Shown here: piece by piece, positions 9,291 to 35,249 of the stretch
Layout: each line of letters starts with the position of its first letter
Numbering within the stretch: position 1 is the stretch's first letter
Source of the DNA: Pagrus major
Lineage: Eukaryota > Chordata > Actinopteri > Spariformes > Sparidae
DNA: 64,000 bases
Reading direction: 5' to 3'
Assembly: GCF_040436345.1 (NCBI RefSeq)
Contig: NC_133237.1
Location: forward strand, 25,735,749 to 25,799,748
Position numbers and translations under genes: made by a program
Notes under the pieces: model-generated
Databases searched by the model: none
Seen by the model: only the letters and a program-made list of their open reading frames with translations
Told to the model about the DNA's origin: nothing

Positions 9291-11280
9291 CATGTCAATA
9301 TGGTACGTAGCCTGTGACAAATCTGACAAATGTTAACAGATCTGCGGTTTGCACAAACATTAACTGTGTTCATTGTATCCTGGTGACTGAAGAAATATTA
9401 AAACAAGCAGCAAATCACATTAAGACAGTGAATTCATCAGTGATCAGAAACAGGACGTGTGCGTTCAGTGCCCAAATAATCTTTATTCCCCTTTTTTCTC
9501 ATCTTCCATCCTTATCAAATAATCAAGTTTAAGGTGTAAAAACTTTAAAAGCACTTTGAACAAAGACTGTGTGGGTAAACTGTTCTTTGTGAAGCTGCTC
9601 CTTTCGTATGAACTAACCAAACAGGCACTGTCGGTTTGTGCTCGGGGGTTATTTTAGTCAGATCCACCCAGTGCGGAAAGAATAAACATCACTCTAACAG
9701 GCAAAACTACTGAGGTGTGTAGAGACGGGAAACTTGTTTCTTCATGAAGTCTCGCTGCAGCTGTAGCACCTATAATCTGCCAAAACCTTTTTGCCAATTA
9801 GCAGTTTTCCCCCTCGAGTAAAAACACACCGCAGCGATGTGCGCTTCAGTTTGTTCACCACAACAGCCAGCGAGCAGGCTGAAACTAATACTCCTCCTCC
9901 AACTCTTCCCAGCCTTAATCAGCACTCAAGGCACCATTAGCTCCCTCAGACATGGGGAGTGTTATTAATGTGTCCATTTGGTTCCTGCCCCTGAGAGAGG
10001 AAATGGAGGAGAGGCGTAATGGCTCTCTCCCTCTACAAAGAGATGGAAACCCTGCTGCTCAGCCCCTCACCCCCCCGCGGGATGCCGCCCTCTCTGTTGT
10101 GCTCAAATCCCCAAGTTGTCCTCACTGTATATGTCATTACAACCTTAATCACAAGCACACTCGTCAGTGCATTATAGTGTTTTCCCTTGAGAGACGCAGT
10201 TGAGCTGATGTACATCCTGGTAGGTTGTAGCTCAGCTCAAATAACGCAGCATGATGCAGCATATTGTACACTGTAAGGTTGTGAATCCCAATCATGTGGT
10301 TGGAGAGAGCTTTGACTTCCCATTAGCCGTGCCACAGCGGGCACTGCTCTTCCTGGATTGTAGTAAAAACTGGACTGACTGTCACCAGTCGACACACAAG
10401 TGCTTTAAAGTACTCAGAAAAAACACAGACGGGTCCTTCAAACAAATTTGTGTCAAAGGTTTTTAATATTTCAGATGTGTGTTTCCAAACAGCTTCATTA
10501 AAATAATCATGATATGAATTATTACCTGAGATTATTTATTTAAAAAGTGCGATCAATCTCTCATTAATAAACAGATAAATGCTGGTGTGCTTTGGCCTCT
10601 TGCCAGGCGATGAAGTGATGATGTCCATCACTCCGCTGCTCTCTGTGTGAACACTACTTCAGCCCTAAAAGCTTAAAATGGCTGGTGAGTTCATGATGTC
10701 ATCTCTGCAGGATTGTGACGGTGCATGTCTCCCTCCAGTGGTCGGCAGAGTTCGAGGTTAATGTGGCTGATTCTTCAGGGGCAGTTCAACTGTTTCTGTA
10801 TGCATCAATAAGGAAAAATGATTAAATAAAACCAAATTATTCTGTTTTGTGTCAGAGCTTTGGACTGTTTCTGCTTCTGTCTTACTTTGTTTGTTTAAAT
10901 GAACTCATGAACTCAATCTGCAGCATTAAGACTCAAATCAAAAGTGTTTTTTTAAAGGAATCGCCCTTTTTTACAACATCGACAGTTTCTTAATTTACTG
11001 GGAGAAAGATGCTTTTATTTAACAGGTAAGCTGCTTGTTGGTTTTAAAGTTTATTCAGACACATTTCCAAACAAGTGGAGAATAAACTGCATGCTCACGT
11101 GACAACAGAAGCTACAAGAAATTCCTGGTATGGCACTACACACTGTAATCATAGAAAATAATGCATATCACTGGATATGAAGGCATTGCATTAAGAATAA
11201 GAATTAACATACTGTGTGAGAAAATCACCATTAATATTAACATATGAAGAAAAATAACCAAAAAGTCCAAATAAAACCCA
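9291..11280. other. intergenic DNA, no gene seen
   Basis: Mostly unique-looking AT-rich sequence. The segment near 9760-10240 is somewhat richer in G+C and free of repeat words. Open frames such as 9952-10203 and 10251-10466 have no recognisable product. Confidence 0.4.
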
Positions 11281-11690
11281 GAAGAGAAAAGATAACCTGC
11301 CACCCGATCACCAGAATAAATGCTGGCAATGTACATTTCTTCAAACTACGGATATATTTATGTTTCTTTAAGTTCAATTTTCAATGTTATATGTGGACAA
11401 AAACCACATGGTTTGATTAATTTGATAATTGATTATTCGGTTTGAGTAATTTTTTAAAGAAAAAAGAAGAATCTAGCTTCTTAAATGTGAATATTTTCCT
11501 CCTGTATGACAGTAAACTGGATATCTTTTGGGTTGTGTACAAAATACTTGAGGACGTCATCCTAGTCAACATTTTTCATCATTTTTGATATTTAAAGACC
11601 AAAAACGACCTGATTAATCAAGAAAATAATCAGCAGATTGATCTACAGTGAAAGTTATTATTAGTTGCAGCCATAGATGGGTCAGTGCAT
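11281..11690 (+). repeat. two adjacent teleost repeat fragments
   Basis: The fragment at 11305-11365 ('gatcaccagaataaatgctg', then 'gtacatttcttcaaac') matches the start of the copy at 49333. From 11400 to 11690 the sequence ('gattaatttgataattgatt', 'gacagtaaactggatatctt', 'attattagttgcagcca') is a fairly complete copy of the AATAATCG-type family. Both are non-coding. Confidence 0.6.
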
Positions 11691-12230
11691 CATACGGTTT
11701 TAGGGAGGAAACTTAAAAATACTGTTAAATGTTGATTAGTTGATATTACAAGTTCCTAGAGCCCAAAGTTAAGTATTAAAATGTGCTCAAAAGCCAAATA
11801 TATTTAATCTACAATCAGTTAAAACAGACTAAAGTTAAAATTTGACAAGCTGAGTGTAAAGTCTTTGACACTGTTACACAATAAATGACTTAAACTATTA
11901 ATATCTGATAAAAACTGTTGCCTGTTTGCCTTATTTTCTCAGAAAGGGCTGCACATAACATACAATCTTGTATCCAATTTGTATGATTATTCCCACAAGA
12001 AGAAAAATTAAGTCTTATTTTATTTTTTATTGATTTATTGATTGATTGATTTATTTAATGATGATTCAAACCAGACTCCAGCTTGCTGTTTGTTTGCCCT
12101 CTCTGGATCATCAGTCTGATGCTAACTAACCTTCCTCCATGCTGCATTCAATGACAACCTGTTAACGCCTGCTCATTAGTTCCCACCTTGTCAGAGGTGT
12201 TATCATCTGTGATAGAGGGCCTTGGCTGGT
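11691..12230. other. AT-rich intergenic DNA, no gene seen
   Basis: No open frame or repeat family was recognised; a run of TGAT repeats lies near 12028-12055. Confidence 0.4.
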
Positions 12231-12242
12231 CACACACACGCA

Positions 12243-12274
<32 letters not shown>

Positions 12275-12279
12275 CACAC
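12231..12279. repeat. compound (CACG)n/(CA)n microsatellite
   Basis: A CA run passes into about seven CACG/CGCA units and back into a CA run. Such tracts are usually polymorphic in length. Confidence 0.95.
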
Positions 12280-12365
12280 CACTTCCGCACAGACAGTCCC
12301 TCAGTGTTTACAAACAAGTGGCCTACAGATGGCAGGGTCACTCACCCTGATGATAACAAGGCGTG

Positions 12366-12476
12366 CAGACAGACAGACAGCCCGGGCGGACAGACCTGCA
12401 GCCCCGGCAGGCTGACATGATGCAGCTCTGTCTGTCTGTCTGTCTGTCTGTCTGCCCTTCTGTCTGTCTGTCTGTC
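12366..12476. repeat. (GACA)n and (TCTG)n tracts in inverted arrangement
   Basis: A short AGAC run at 12366-12380 and a longer TCTG run at 12427-12476 (broken by GCCCT) are complementary and about 46 bp apart, so one strand can fold into a hairpin. They lie about 770 bp upstream of the foxk2 start codon. Confidence 0.9.
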
Positions 12477-12799
12477 AAGGCAACACGATGTGTTTGCACT
12501 GATTACAGCCTGTAACGTGGATTTAAAAAGATATCTAACCTCATCATTATAGAGCAGCAAGGTGCTGCAAAGGGGGCGACGTGGGAAACCAGGCATGGAT
12601 TCTGTAGTGGAGCAGGAAGACCATCATGCACTGTGTCTTTACGCTGTTGCGACGTGGAGACTGTTTGGAGCCGAATCCTGCAAAATGACCACATACATGT
12701 GTTTGTTTCTTCATTTTAAAACGTGACTAGTCAGTGATATCGATGCATGGTCACAGGTAATCGATAATATTTCGCTGCGGTGATTATTGTGACTGATAG

Positions 12800-27212
<14,413 letters not shown>

Positions 27213-28650
27213 TCTGTACAACCACACACCACACGACCCTCCCCCTCCCACCACCACGACCTCCACCTCCACCTTCTCCTCCCTCCACGGTTTCTCTCTC
27301 TCGTCCCTGTCGTTCGTTTTGTTTCTCCTCCTTCTACCACTGACTCCCGAGGTGCCAAAACGGAGAGGATTCTTTTCATTTTTCACTTTGGGTTTATCTG
27401 TTCTAGAGCATCGAAAAGGAAGAAATAATGTCCACCCCTTTAAAGACTTGGAACGTGGGTTGAGAACAAAAAAAAAAACTAAACGGGACAAAGATGAACT
27501 CAAAGGTGTCCCCTGTGAGCCACTGAAACAGGAGAGTGACTAAAAAAAAACCCAAGACCACAGGAAGCCTTAACAACAATTAACCCTTAAGAGCTGACCT
27601 TTGATCTCAAGCGGTCCAGCGGGGAGACTCGGCTCGGGCTGGACGCCACCTTTCTGTCGCATCTACCTCAGAGCAGATAGGAGACTCCGGCAGCCAGCAG
27701 ACGACACCCCCTCCCCCCGGACCCCCGCCGGGACGAAGCGACCAACCAAGCAACACGTGTAACGAAAAACAAAAACGGTCAACGCATTCAGAAAGGGATC
27801 AACTCGGAGCCAATATTCCTGAAACTCTGGCAGCTAGCCTCTCACAATACTGACCTTCCTTTATCGCAGCTGTACGTAGATATGCAGTATTTTGTTGTTC
27901 AGATGTGGAGCATAGGATTTTCTTCTTTTTTTTAATGTATTTTCAATTATCTAGATAAGTAATTTAATTAAAGGAAGCGTACAGAATGATGAGGTCGATG
28001 ACATTTCGGTAACTAAGTTAGAAAATCTCACTCTTTTTTTATTTTACGTGGACTTCCTCCTTCTGTTCGGTGAAACAGTGTAATAGTTTTTTCGTAATAT
28101 TTGTTTCTTTTCTCCCCCTCGTTCTGACATATCCATATGAAATTTGCTTAGTTATACCTACATATTTTAATACTTGCACAGATAACCGATATTAAGCACA
28201 TGAAATCTCCATGTGTAGTTCCAGATGTTGACCTTGCATGTATCCGACAAACAGAGAAGTTAAACTGTAAATTGAACAGAGGAAAAAAAAAAAAGAGAAA
28301 AAAAAGACCTGCTTTGTCCAAAAACCACACCTGCACTTGATTAAATGTTTGTGTTTTTCATTTCCCTCCTCCTTCTTCTTCTTCTTCTTTTGTTTCCCCT
28401 CACACCTTCCTCCTCCTCCTCCTGGTCCTGGTCCTCCTCCTCCTCCTGGTCCTCCCGGCTGTGTTGACGTTGTGGTGTTGGCAGACCCCCCCCTCCCTTC
28501 CTTTTTGCTTGATTATTTTACTCTGTTCCGGCGACCTGGCGAGTCTGTTTTCTGATTGTACACGTTCCAAACAATAGTAACGAAAAAAATTGATGTTTGT
28601 TCTGCTTCAGTGGAGAAATGCTTTTTTTTTAATAAATTAATTTAAAGCCC
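27213..28650 (+). other. foxk2 3' UTR
   Basis: About 1.4 kb from the stop codon to shortly after the AATAAA at 28631. The start is C-rich (CCACCACGACC-type runs); a pyrimidine-rich part at about 28365-28455 contains CTT and CCTCCT repeats. The long open frame at 26923-27543 is another frame across exon 9 and the UTR, not a gene. Confidence 0.75.
28631..28636 (+). terminator. poly(A) signal AATAAA of foxk2
   Basis: This canonical signal follows a T run about 1.42 kb after the stop codon, with T/G-rich sequence downstream (CTGTTCTGC, then TCTTCTGCTTC). Earlier signals were not found, but alternative ends cannot be excluded. Confidence 0.7.
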
Positions 28651-30930
28651 TGTTCTGCATCCACGTCTTCTGCTTCACCTCATCATGATTTTTTTGACTC
28701 ATGAGTTTAAACACGGGTTGTAGTCCCACTCTCCTCCACCGGGGGGCGGTGTAGGAATGTTTTTACAGGCTGTCAGATGGTTGGAAAAGCAGCATGTTTG
28801 TCCTTTAACACAAGATGGCTGCATCCTAATGACACAAGAGGTCAGGGACACGAGCATGAGTAGAGCAGGAACATTTTAATACATCTAATTAATATTATTA
28901 CTCATCAAGCCATGAAATATTAGTGTTTTTTCAGTTAACTTCAGGTGTAAGGAGACAGATCATCACTACACACTGATGTAATATAAAATGATTCCCTTTT
29001 TTCCATATGACGAATCTTTATTTCTACATTTGACAGCCAACAGTCTCGTTAGTGACGTCGTCTCGTTGAGCTGCTCCTGTTTATTAGCAGCTCACAGAAC
29101 TGAACCAGAACCAACTCTCCTTTCACAGAACTGCAGTTGTCAATATGAGCAGATTTATTGTGATTTTCATCTTTTTTACTACCTTCTCTGAGACCATGTT
29201 GGCGACGATGTAGTTCACAGAGCACAAAACTACATGATATTTTATCTTATCTACGACAAAATGCAACTTTCTTGACTTGAAAAATGATCTTTTAACCCTC
29301 AAAGACCTAAAAATATCTATTGTTCTAAAATGTTTAATAACTTTCAAGAGTTTTTCAGCTTTTCATTGGTGTCACACGTCTTGTTTGGGCCTTCAGGGAC
29401 TCCATAGTGAACCTGATTACACCATCATGTTGTGAAGCACTGATTTGTAGTTTCTTCCTCCGGGCCAACAAGCGATCGTTGTCACCGAGTTACTTTTGTC
29501 GCTCACGCACCGTGGAAAATATATTCCTCTGGGAAAAAAAGTCTCTTTTGCTTCAGTGTCCTCTGTTATGATTTAATAAACGTTCAGTTTACTTTTTGGA
29601 CACATCTACGTGGCCGGTAAATGAAAGATGCTGCTCTTCACTGCGAAACGCCGATGATGATTTAATAATAAACAGCTGTAACTTACTTACAAAAGATCAG
29701 ATTAAGACCAGAGCTTGTCTGAGTTTACTGTAAAAAGACGACACCAATTTTTGACTGCTGTTTTTTTTTTATTCTCAGACGAAGCAGATGTAGGAATGTG
29801 ATGATGAATGTCCCACACATCAGATGATGTACGGGACTTGATGCTGACTGCTAGAACAAGGAGGCAAAACTAAATAAATACAGGAGAGTCAGGCCCCGAA
29901 TATGTTTTATATTATCCTGATATCCTGTCAGTCATCCTCACAGGTCCAGCATCAGGACGTCCACTGAAGATCGGTCTCATACAAACATGTCTGACAGCAA
30001 TCGAACACGTAACCCTTCTTCTTCAGAGGAGAAGTTCGCAGGGATCTTGACCTTTTCCCTCCATCAGTGATCCAGCTGCAGAGTGAACGCCCAGACCGAC
30101 CGCCGGGCAGAGAGCTGCTCACCGACTCTCACATGTTGTTCTCATGTGTTGTTGGATAAACAGACGCCCTGCGACAGTGAAACAATTATCCAGTTTGCAG
30201 CCCGCTGAGTTCCAACATTCCTCCTTTTGTGTCGGACGAGCTAAATAAAGCCGCCGCGTCGAAGGTGTTTCCTCACTCGAGCTGCGACAGAAAGCTGCGA
30301 GCAGATGTGCTGAACACAGCAACAAACCTTCAGAGCGAGAACGACAGGCTGCGGCAGCTTTCAGTCAACGCTTTCATTTGTTTATGGTCTCATGTGATCA
30401 TTATCTGTGCATGAAACCAAAACTGGTGAATCTCATGACACAGGGTTGTTTTATATGGTACGATAGAACCGAACAGATGTGCACAAACATCAGAAGATTA
30501 ATCGTCTCCTGCAGGTTTGTTAGTTTATAATGAATCACCGGGAAACTGACTGATGATCGCACATATACAGTATAGTACATAAACAAAGCATCATTTGCTG
30601 ACATATTAACAAGGTGGAAGCTCATTAACAAGTGTTCACCACGAGCTGTTTACATTCTCAGGTACACAGATGGAGGAGCTGTGGGCAGATGTGGGTTGTG
30701 CGTCAGTAAGAAAGTTGTGTATCATCTATTTCAGAGCAGAAATACACCTGCAAGCCGGTCTAGGTGCTGAACAAATACTGTGAGAGCCTAAAGGCCCTGT
30801 TCAGACCTGGTATCAACACCCGTCCTGTGATCCGATCACAAGTGGACAGCTTTACGCCGGTTAGTTCAAACCCAACATCAACATGCGCATACTGACTATC
30901 GAATCTCACTTACACACGTACATCGCTCAG
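28651..30930. other. intergenic DNA downstream of foxk2, no gene seen
   Basis: Unique-looking AT-rich sequence. Short open frames (28988-29191 plus, 30119-30325 minus, 30401-30631 minus) match nothing I know. Confidence 0.45.
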
Positions 30931-30937
30931 ACAAGCA

Positions 30938-31772
30938 CGATATTTTTTACACAAAGAAATAAATATCTTCCTGTATAACATTTGCCGAATTTACAAGAAG
31001 GCCCAAATGATTAAGAATTTGTTGTCGACAGCATTTCACAAGGTTTAGAAAGTTTCTGCTAACTCCACAACTCACAAAATTTAGCGATTTCTTAAGGGAG
31101 TCTAGTGGCGTTCTCCACAGGTGACAAAAAAGTAGCCTATATTGGTTACTTTTTACTTTACTTTTACAATTTTACATGCTTACCATCAATAAACCTCATA
31201 AATTTAGTGCTTATGTTCAAACAGCCGCTAAATGTCAGATGCACTTTATACACAGAAGCAGACAGGCTGGTACAGCGATGCGGAGACAAACCGACTCTTT
31301 TTACAAGGAAATAAACAACTTCATGTTGCATTTAATGCCGAGTTTACAAGAAGGAACATATGATCAAGAATTTGTTGAATATAGTGTTTCACAAAGTTAA
31401 AAAGTTTCCCCGAACTCCACAACTCACAGAATTGAGCAATTTCTTAAGGGAGTCTGGTGATTTTCAGGATGGGCTTCAAAGAAGTAGCCTATATTGGTTA
31501 CTATTTACTGTATAAATTATGTAATGTAATTATGTAAAAATTCAATGAAATTCATAACTTGAGTGTAGTCAAATGTTATGAATACAGTAAACAGTAACCA
31601 ATATCGGTGACCTTTCTTGAAGTCCTTGAAGAAACTCCCCAGACTCCATTAAGAAAACACTAAAATTTGTGTGCCGTTGTGGAGAAACTTTTTAACTTTG
31701 TGAAACGTTGTCGCTGACAAATTCTTAACTATTTGGGCGTTCTTGTTAACTCGGCAAACATTATACATACAG
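30938..31772. repeat. three copies of a ~200-220 bp unit, two direct and one inverted
   Basis: Copies 1 (about 30938-31160) and 2 (about 31294-31512) run in the same direction and share phrases such as 'ctccacaactcaca', 'atttcttaagggagtct' and 'aagtagcctatattggttac'. Copy 3 (about 31581-31772) is the reverse complement of the same unit (starting 'acagtaaacagtaaccaata', ending near 'taactcggcaaacattatac'). Copies 2 and 3 face each other around a centre of about 70 bp, so they could form a foldback structure. No coding sequence is seen. Confidence 0.75.
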
Positions 31773-31799
31773 GAGCCATTTTTTAAATTCTCTTTTGGT

Positions 31800-32040
31800 T
31801 GTTTTCCAAGAAAAAAATCCTGCATTTAAACTATTTAAACAACATTAACTACTTCAGTAAAGGTAATTGCAAGTATTAGCATCAAAATATACACACATAT
31901 AAAGCACCTAAAGTATAAGTACTCATGCAAAAAAAGGCTGATTTCAGTATATATATAAGATATATATATATATATATATTTTACATTACTGTATTATAAT
32001 TAGTGATATATTAAATGTGTAAGCGTCACTAAGCTGGTAG
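31800..32040 (+). repeat. AGTA-type teleost repeat with a TA microsatellite inside
   Basis: Words include 'gcaagtattagcatcaaaat', 'aaagtataagtactcatgc' and 'gtgtaagcgtcactaagctg'. A TA run at about 31958-31978 expands the middle. I recognise the order from a common teleost non-coding repeat. Confidence 0.65.
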
Positions 32041-34680
32041 ACGTGCAGCTCACAGGGTTAAATCAGAATGTTGTGCAGCTACGTGTGTTGAGCTTTCGTA
32101 AAATGAAAGTTTTGTAGAAAAAATTTATTTCTCAGTATGAGGTTTTGAAAATTTCTACTATTTTGGTATCATTTTTGTCCCTGTTGCATCTCAGCCATGT
32201 TATGTAACCAGCTGTTCCACTGATGAGTTCGGTGGTCTGATGATGAGGCTCTGACCTCCAGACAGAAGCTCCTCTGTATGTAAACGCTCTAAACACGGAG
32301 TCTGTCTCTAAATATCCAGCTCACTCCGACATTGTGCTGATAAGTGACTAACAACGGGAAGAAGAAGCAGCAGCAGCAGCATTTAAAACGCCGGGAAGTG
32401 ACGGGGGGTGGGGGTAGATTGACATTATGAACACATTTGTGTTGCCTCCACTGCTGCCTGTGTAGGTGGAGTCTCCATAGAAACCAGGAGCTTATTGAGA
32501 CGGCCTGATTCGAGTGTTGACGCTCTGGAAGATGCTGTCTAAAAAAAAAAAAAAAGGAAACACCAAAAAATCTGCTCCGCATGATTTTCTTCTTATTCAA
32601 ACTGTTCGTAGAATCATCTTTTCTTTGAACGTAGGAGACTTTTTCAGACACCCCAAACCAGAGTCTGATGTCTTTTATTAGCTCATCTCTCAGGTCATGA
32701 GGTTGCCGGCTGTTTGTGTTCACAGAGCAGGGAAACTATTCCAGGACTCTAATCCTCTGATAATATCTGCACTCTGCATGTTGAACCCTTAAAGCCGCCG
32801 TTTCCACGAGGAGCCTCTGAGAATCGGTGGGCGACAGAGGAAGTGGATGTTGTTGTTTTTTTAAATATAAAAAAAGACATTTAAAGCTCGTCAGTTTGCA
32901 GAGGAACAGTTCTGGTTACACAAAAATCTCCCTCTACACGTGGACGTCCACTTGTGATCCTGCTATTTTAAGAGACTAAATCCAGTTATTTGGTAATTAT
33001 TGCAATCCCGGTTTTGACATAACAGTAACAACAAAAAGCCTTTCAGTGTTTTCAGCCTCACAGAAGTGAGTTTATGTCCGATCAGAGCTCCGGATGCTGC
33101 GAATGGATCATAAACCGGCGTTGACTGTTGGCCTGAGTATTTACTGACGCTCTTTTCGCCATTATTGCAAACTTTTTCTGCGTGCAGATAGCAAAAAAGT
33201 GGAAGAATCATCACTCGTAAATTAAAGATTAACTTGAGAGTCCATGCACACACATTGGTTGCAAGTATGACGTTTAATGTAGTTAGTGAGACGTGTCATA
33301 GTTAATGTCAGAAGACATTAGCTCCGAATCACAGGCATTTTGCAAAAAAAAACAGCTTTTGCATTTTATTAACCTCTTTTTTTGCCTTGACAGCCAAACT
33401 ACATGAGCAGTCTTGCATTGCCAACCACGATCATCTTTCCTTAAAGTAAAATGTGACGGGGAGAACTTGTTTTGCACGAAGGGAGACGAGCCCTGGCATT
33501 AAAATGTCTAAATCCCCTCTAAAGGAAAGCTAACAGCTGCTAGCTTGTTTAGGTTTGTACCAAGACCCCAGGAAAACTGTCAGGCTTTCATAGTGGCCAG
33601 ACCGTGTAATTACATCGTCACCAAAATACTTTTTTCCCGTCAGCTTACATTGTGAAATAAGCGTCCGTAAAACAGTGGAAACATTTATTTTTTTAGCGTC
33701 ACAACCCCCGAGAAAGACAGTAACATTTGGAAAGTCTAGAAGGTTTCGGTGCATCGGTTGCTACCTCGGAGGTTGTTGATTGTGTCATGGAGCGCTGGGG
33801 TTTTAAAGAGGGGAATAGGTGCCCAATGACAGGCTTTATACCACTGGTCTACATCCAGAGAGTCAGAAGGGTACATGAGCGAGTGTTTCACAGGAACCAT
33901 TTTTTTGCATTTGGTCGTTTTTTTGACATGTTGATTTAATAAACAGATTTACTACTTACGGGGTGAACTACAAGGTTTCTTGTTTTGTGCCTTTAGTAAA
34001 AAGCAGCCATCGTTGTGTTTGGCAGTGCAGAGGAAATGCATGAGCCACCTGCTGAACCATGTTGCTGCACAAACCAGGAGTTGGTTTTGTTGCCGTGTGG
34101 AGTTACTACTTACCTCGAGAGGCTTCAAACTCTGCCCTTGTGGCTGAACAGGCGCTGAACCAGAAAGTGTCAGCTCCAGCCAGGGTTTAGGTGTGAAAAC
34201 CAGCGAGAGCGATGTTTAAGAGCGGCACTGAAGGCTTTTCTCCACAGCTTCAGTCACAACACCCAGGTGGCTCGACTGGAAGCTCTCTCCTACTGTTGAT
34301 CTGATCGGTTTCCTTTTGGTGCCTTTCTAGATGGTTTCATTGTTGTGTTGCATGAAATAATTCCTTGTTTTTGTGCCTGAACCACTTTTTTTTTTCCAAC
34401 TCTTTTTCTGACTGTGGTGGAAACATTTCTTATTGTGTTACATGAAATGCTTCTTGTGAATTACTGCAGCGCAGACACACTCTGTCATCACTTGTTTTCA
34501 CCTTATCGACAACATTTCGGTCATCAGTCGTCTGATTGGTGCTTTTTCTTACATAAAAACACAAACACACCTTTTATTCACATGAAATCTGCCTCAGATG
34601 ATTATTTCAACTGACTGCAGTACTCCTGCTGACCACATGATGGCAGTGCAGAGCAGAGCATGCACACTTGCACATCCACA
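32041..34680. other. intergenic DNA, no gene seen
   Basis: Open frames such as 32289-32723 (minus) include poly-Phe and poly-Cys runs from homopolymers and look non-coding. Nothing further is supported. Confidence 0.4.
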
Positions 34681-34687
34681 CTCTTGG

Positions 34688-34689
<2 letters not shown>

Positions 34690-34725
<36 letters not shown>
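34690..34725. repeat. (CA)n microsatellite
   Basis: About 18 CA units. Confidence 0.95.
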
Positions 34726-34729
<4 letters not shown>

Positions 34730-34819
34730 TAACAACACAGTCACAAGTGCTGCACCAGATACCTGAGCGTTCACAACATTACGCAGCACAAGTGCCACCT
34801 ATGTCGAATCTAATGGCTG

Positions 34820-35204
34820 TTTTTTTTTTTTGCCCTCTCAGCCTCTCAACTGCTCCGGCAGCCGAGCAGCAGCCATTTCCATGAGCGGCAGAGAGAGGGG
34901 AACGAGGACAGAGGCATGAGAGCCTGATGGAGAGAAGAGAATAGCAGTGGAAGTGAGAGATGTGTGGGTGGGTTTGAGAAGCAGAGAGGAAAAGATGCTT
35001 CACTCTGGGAGGCAGCGTGGACGCAGGGATGAGGCGCGCTGCCTGTGGTCCTCTGCGGAGACTGTAACCCCGGGTAACAGCTGCTCCACAACTGGCCCAG
35101 ACCGGTTCCACACAGCTCCCAAACTCACAGGACTTAAAAAACCTCTCTCCGTTGGTTGCTAAGAGCACTCAACAGGCCTCAACAGACGCACTGTGCTGCC
35201 GCCG
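34820..35204 (+). other. GC-richer stretch after a splice-acceptor-like site
   Basis: A long T run followed by 'ttgccctctcag' ending at 34842 looks like a strong splice acceptor, and the next 350 bases are GC-richer and purine-rich compared with the surroundings. Overlapping open frames exist on both strands (longest 34779-35168, minus, 129 codons) but none resembles a known protein. It could be an exon of a non-coding or unknown transcript. Confidence 0.25.
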
Positions 35205-35249
35205 CTGCTGCTGCTGCTGGTGGTGGTGGTGGTGGTGGTGGTGGTGGTG
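35205..35249. repeat. (GCT)n passing into (GGT)n trinucleotide repeat
   Basis: About five GCT units pass directly into about ten GGT units. Confidence 0.95.
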
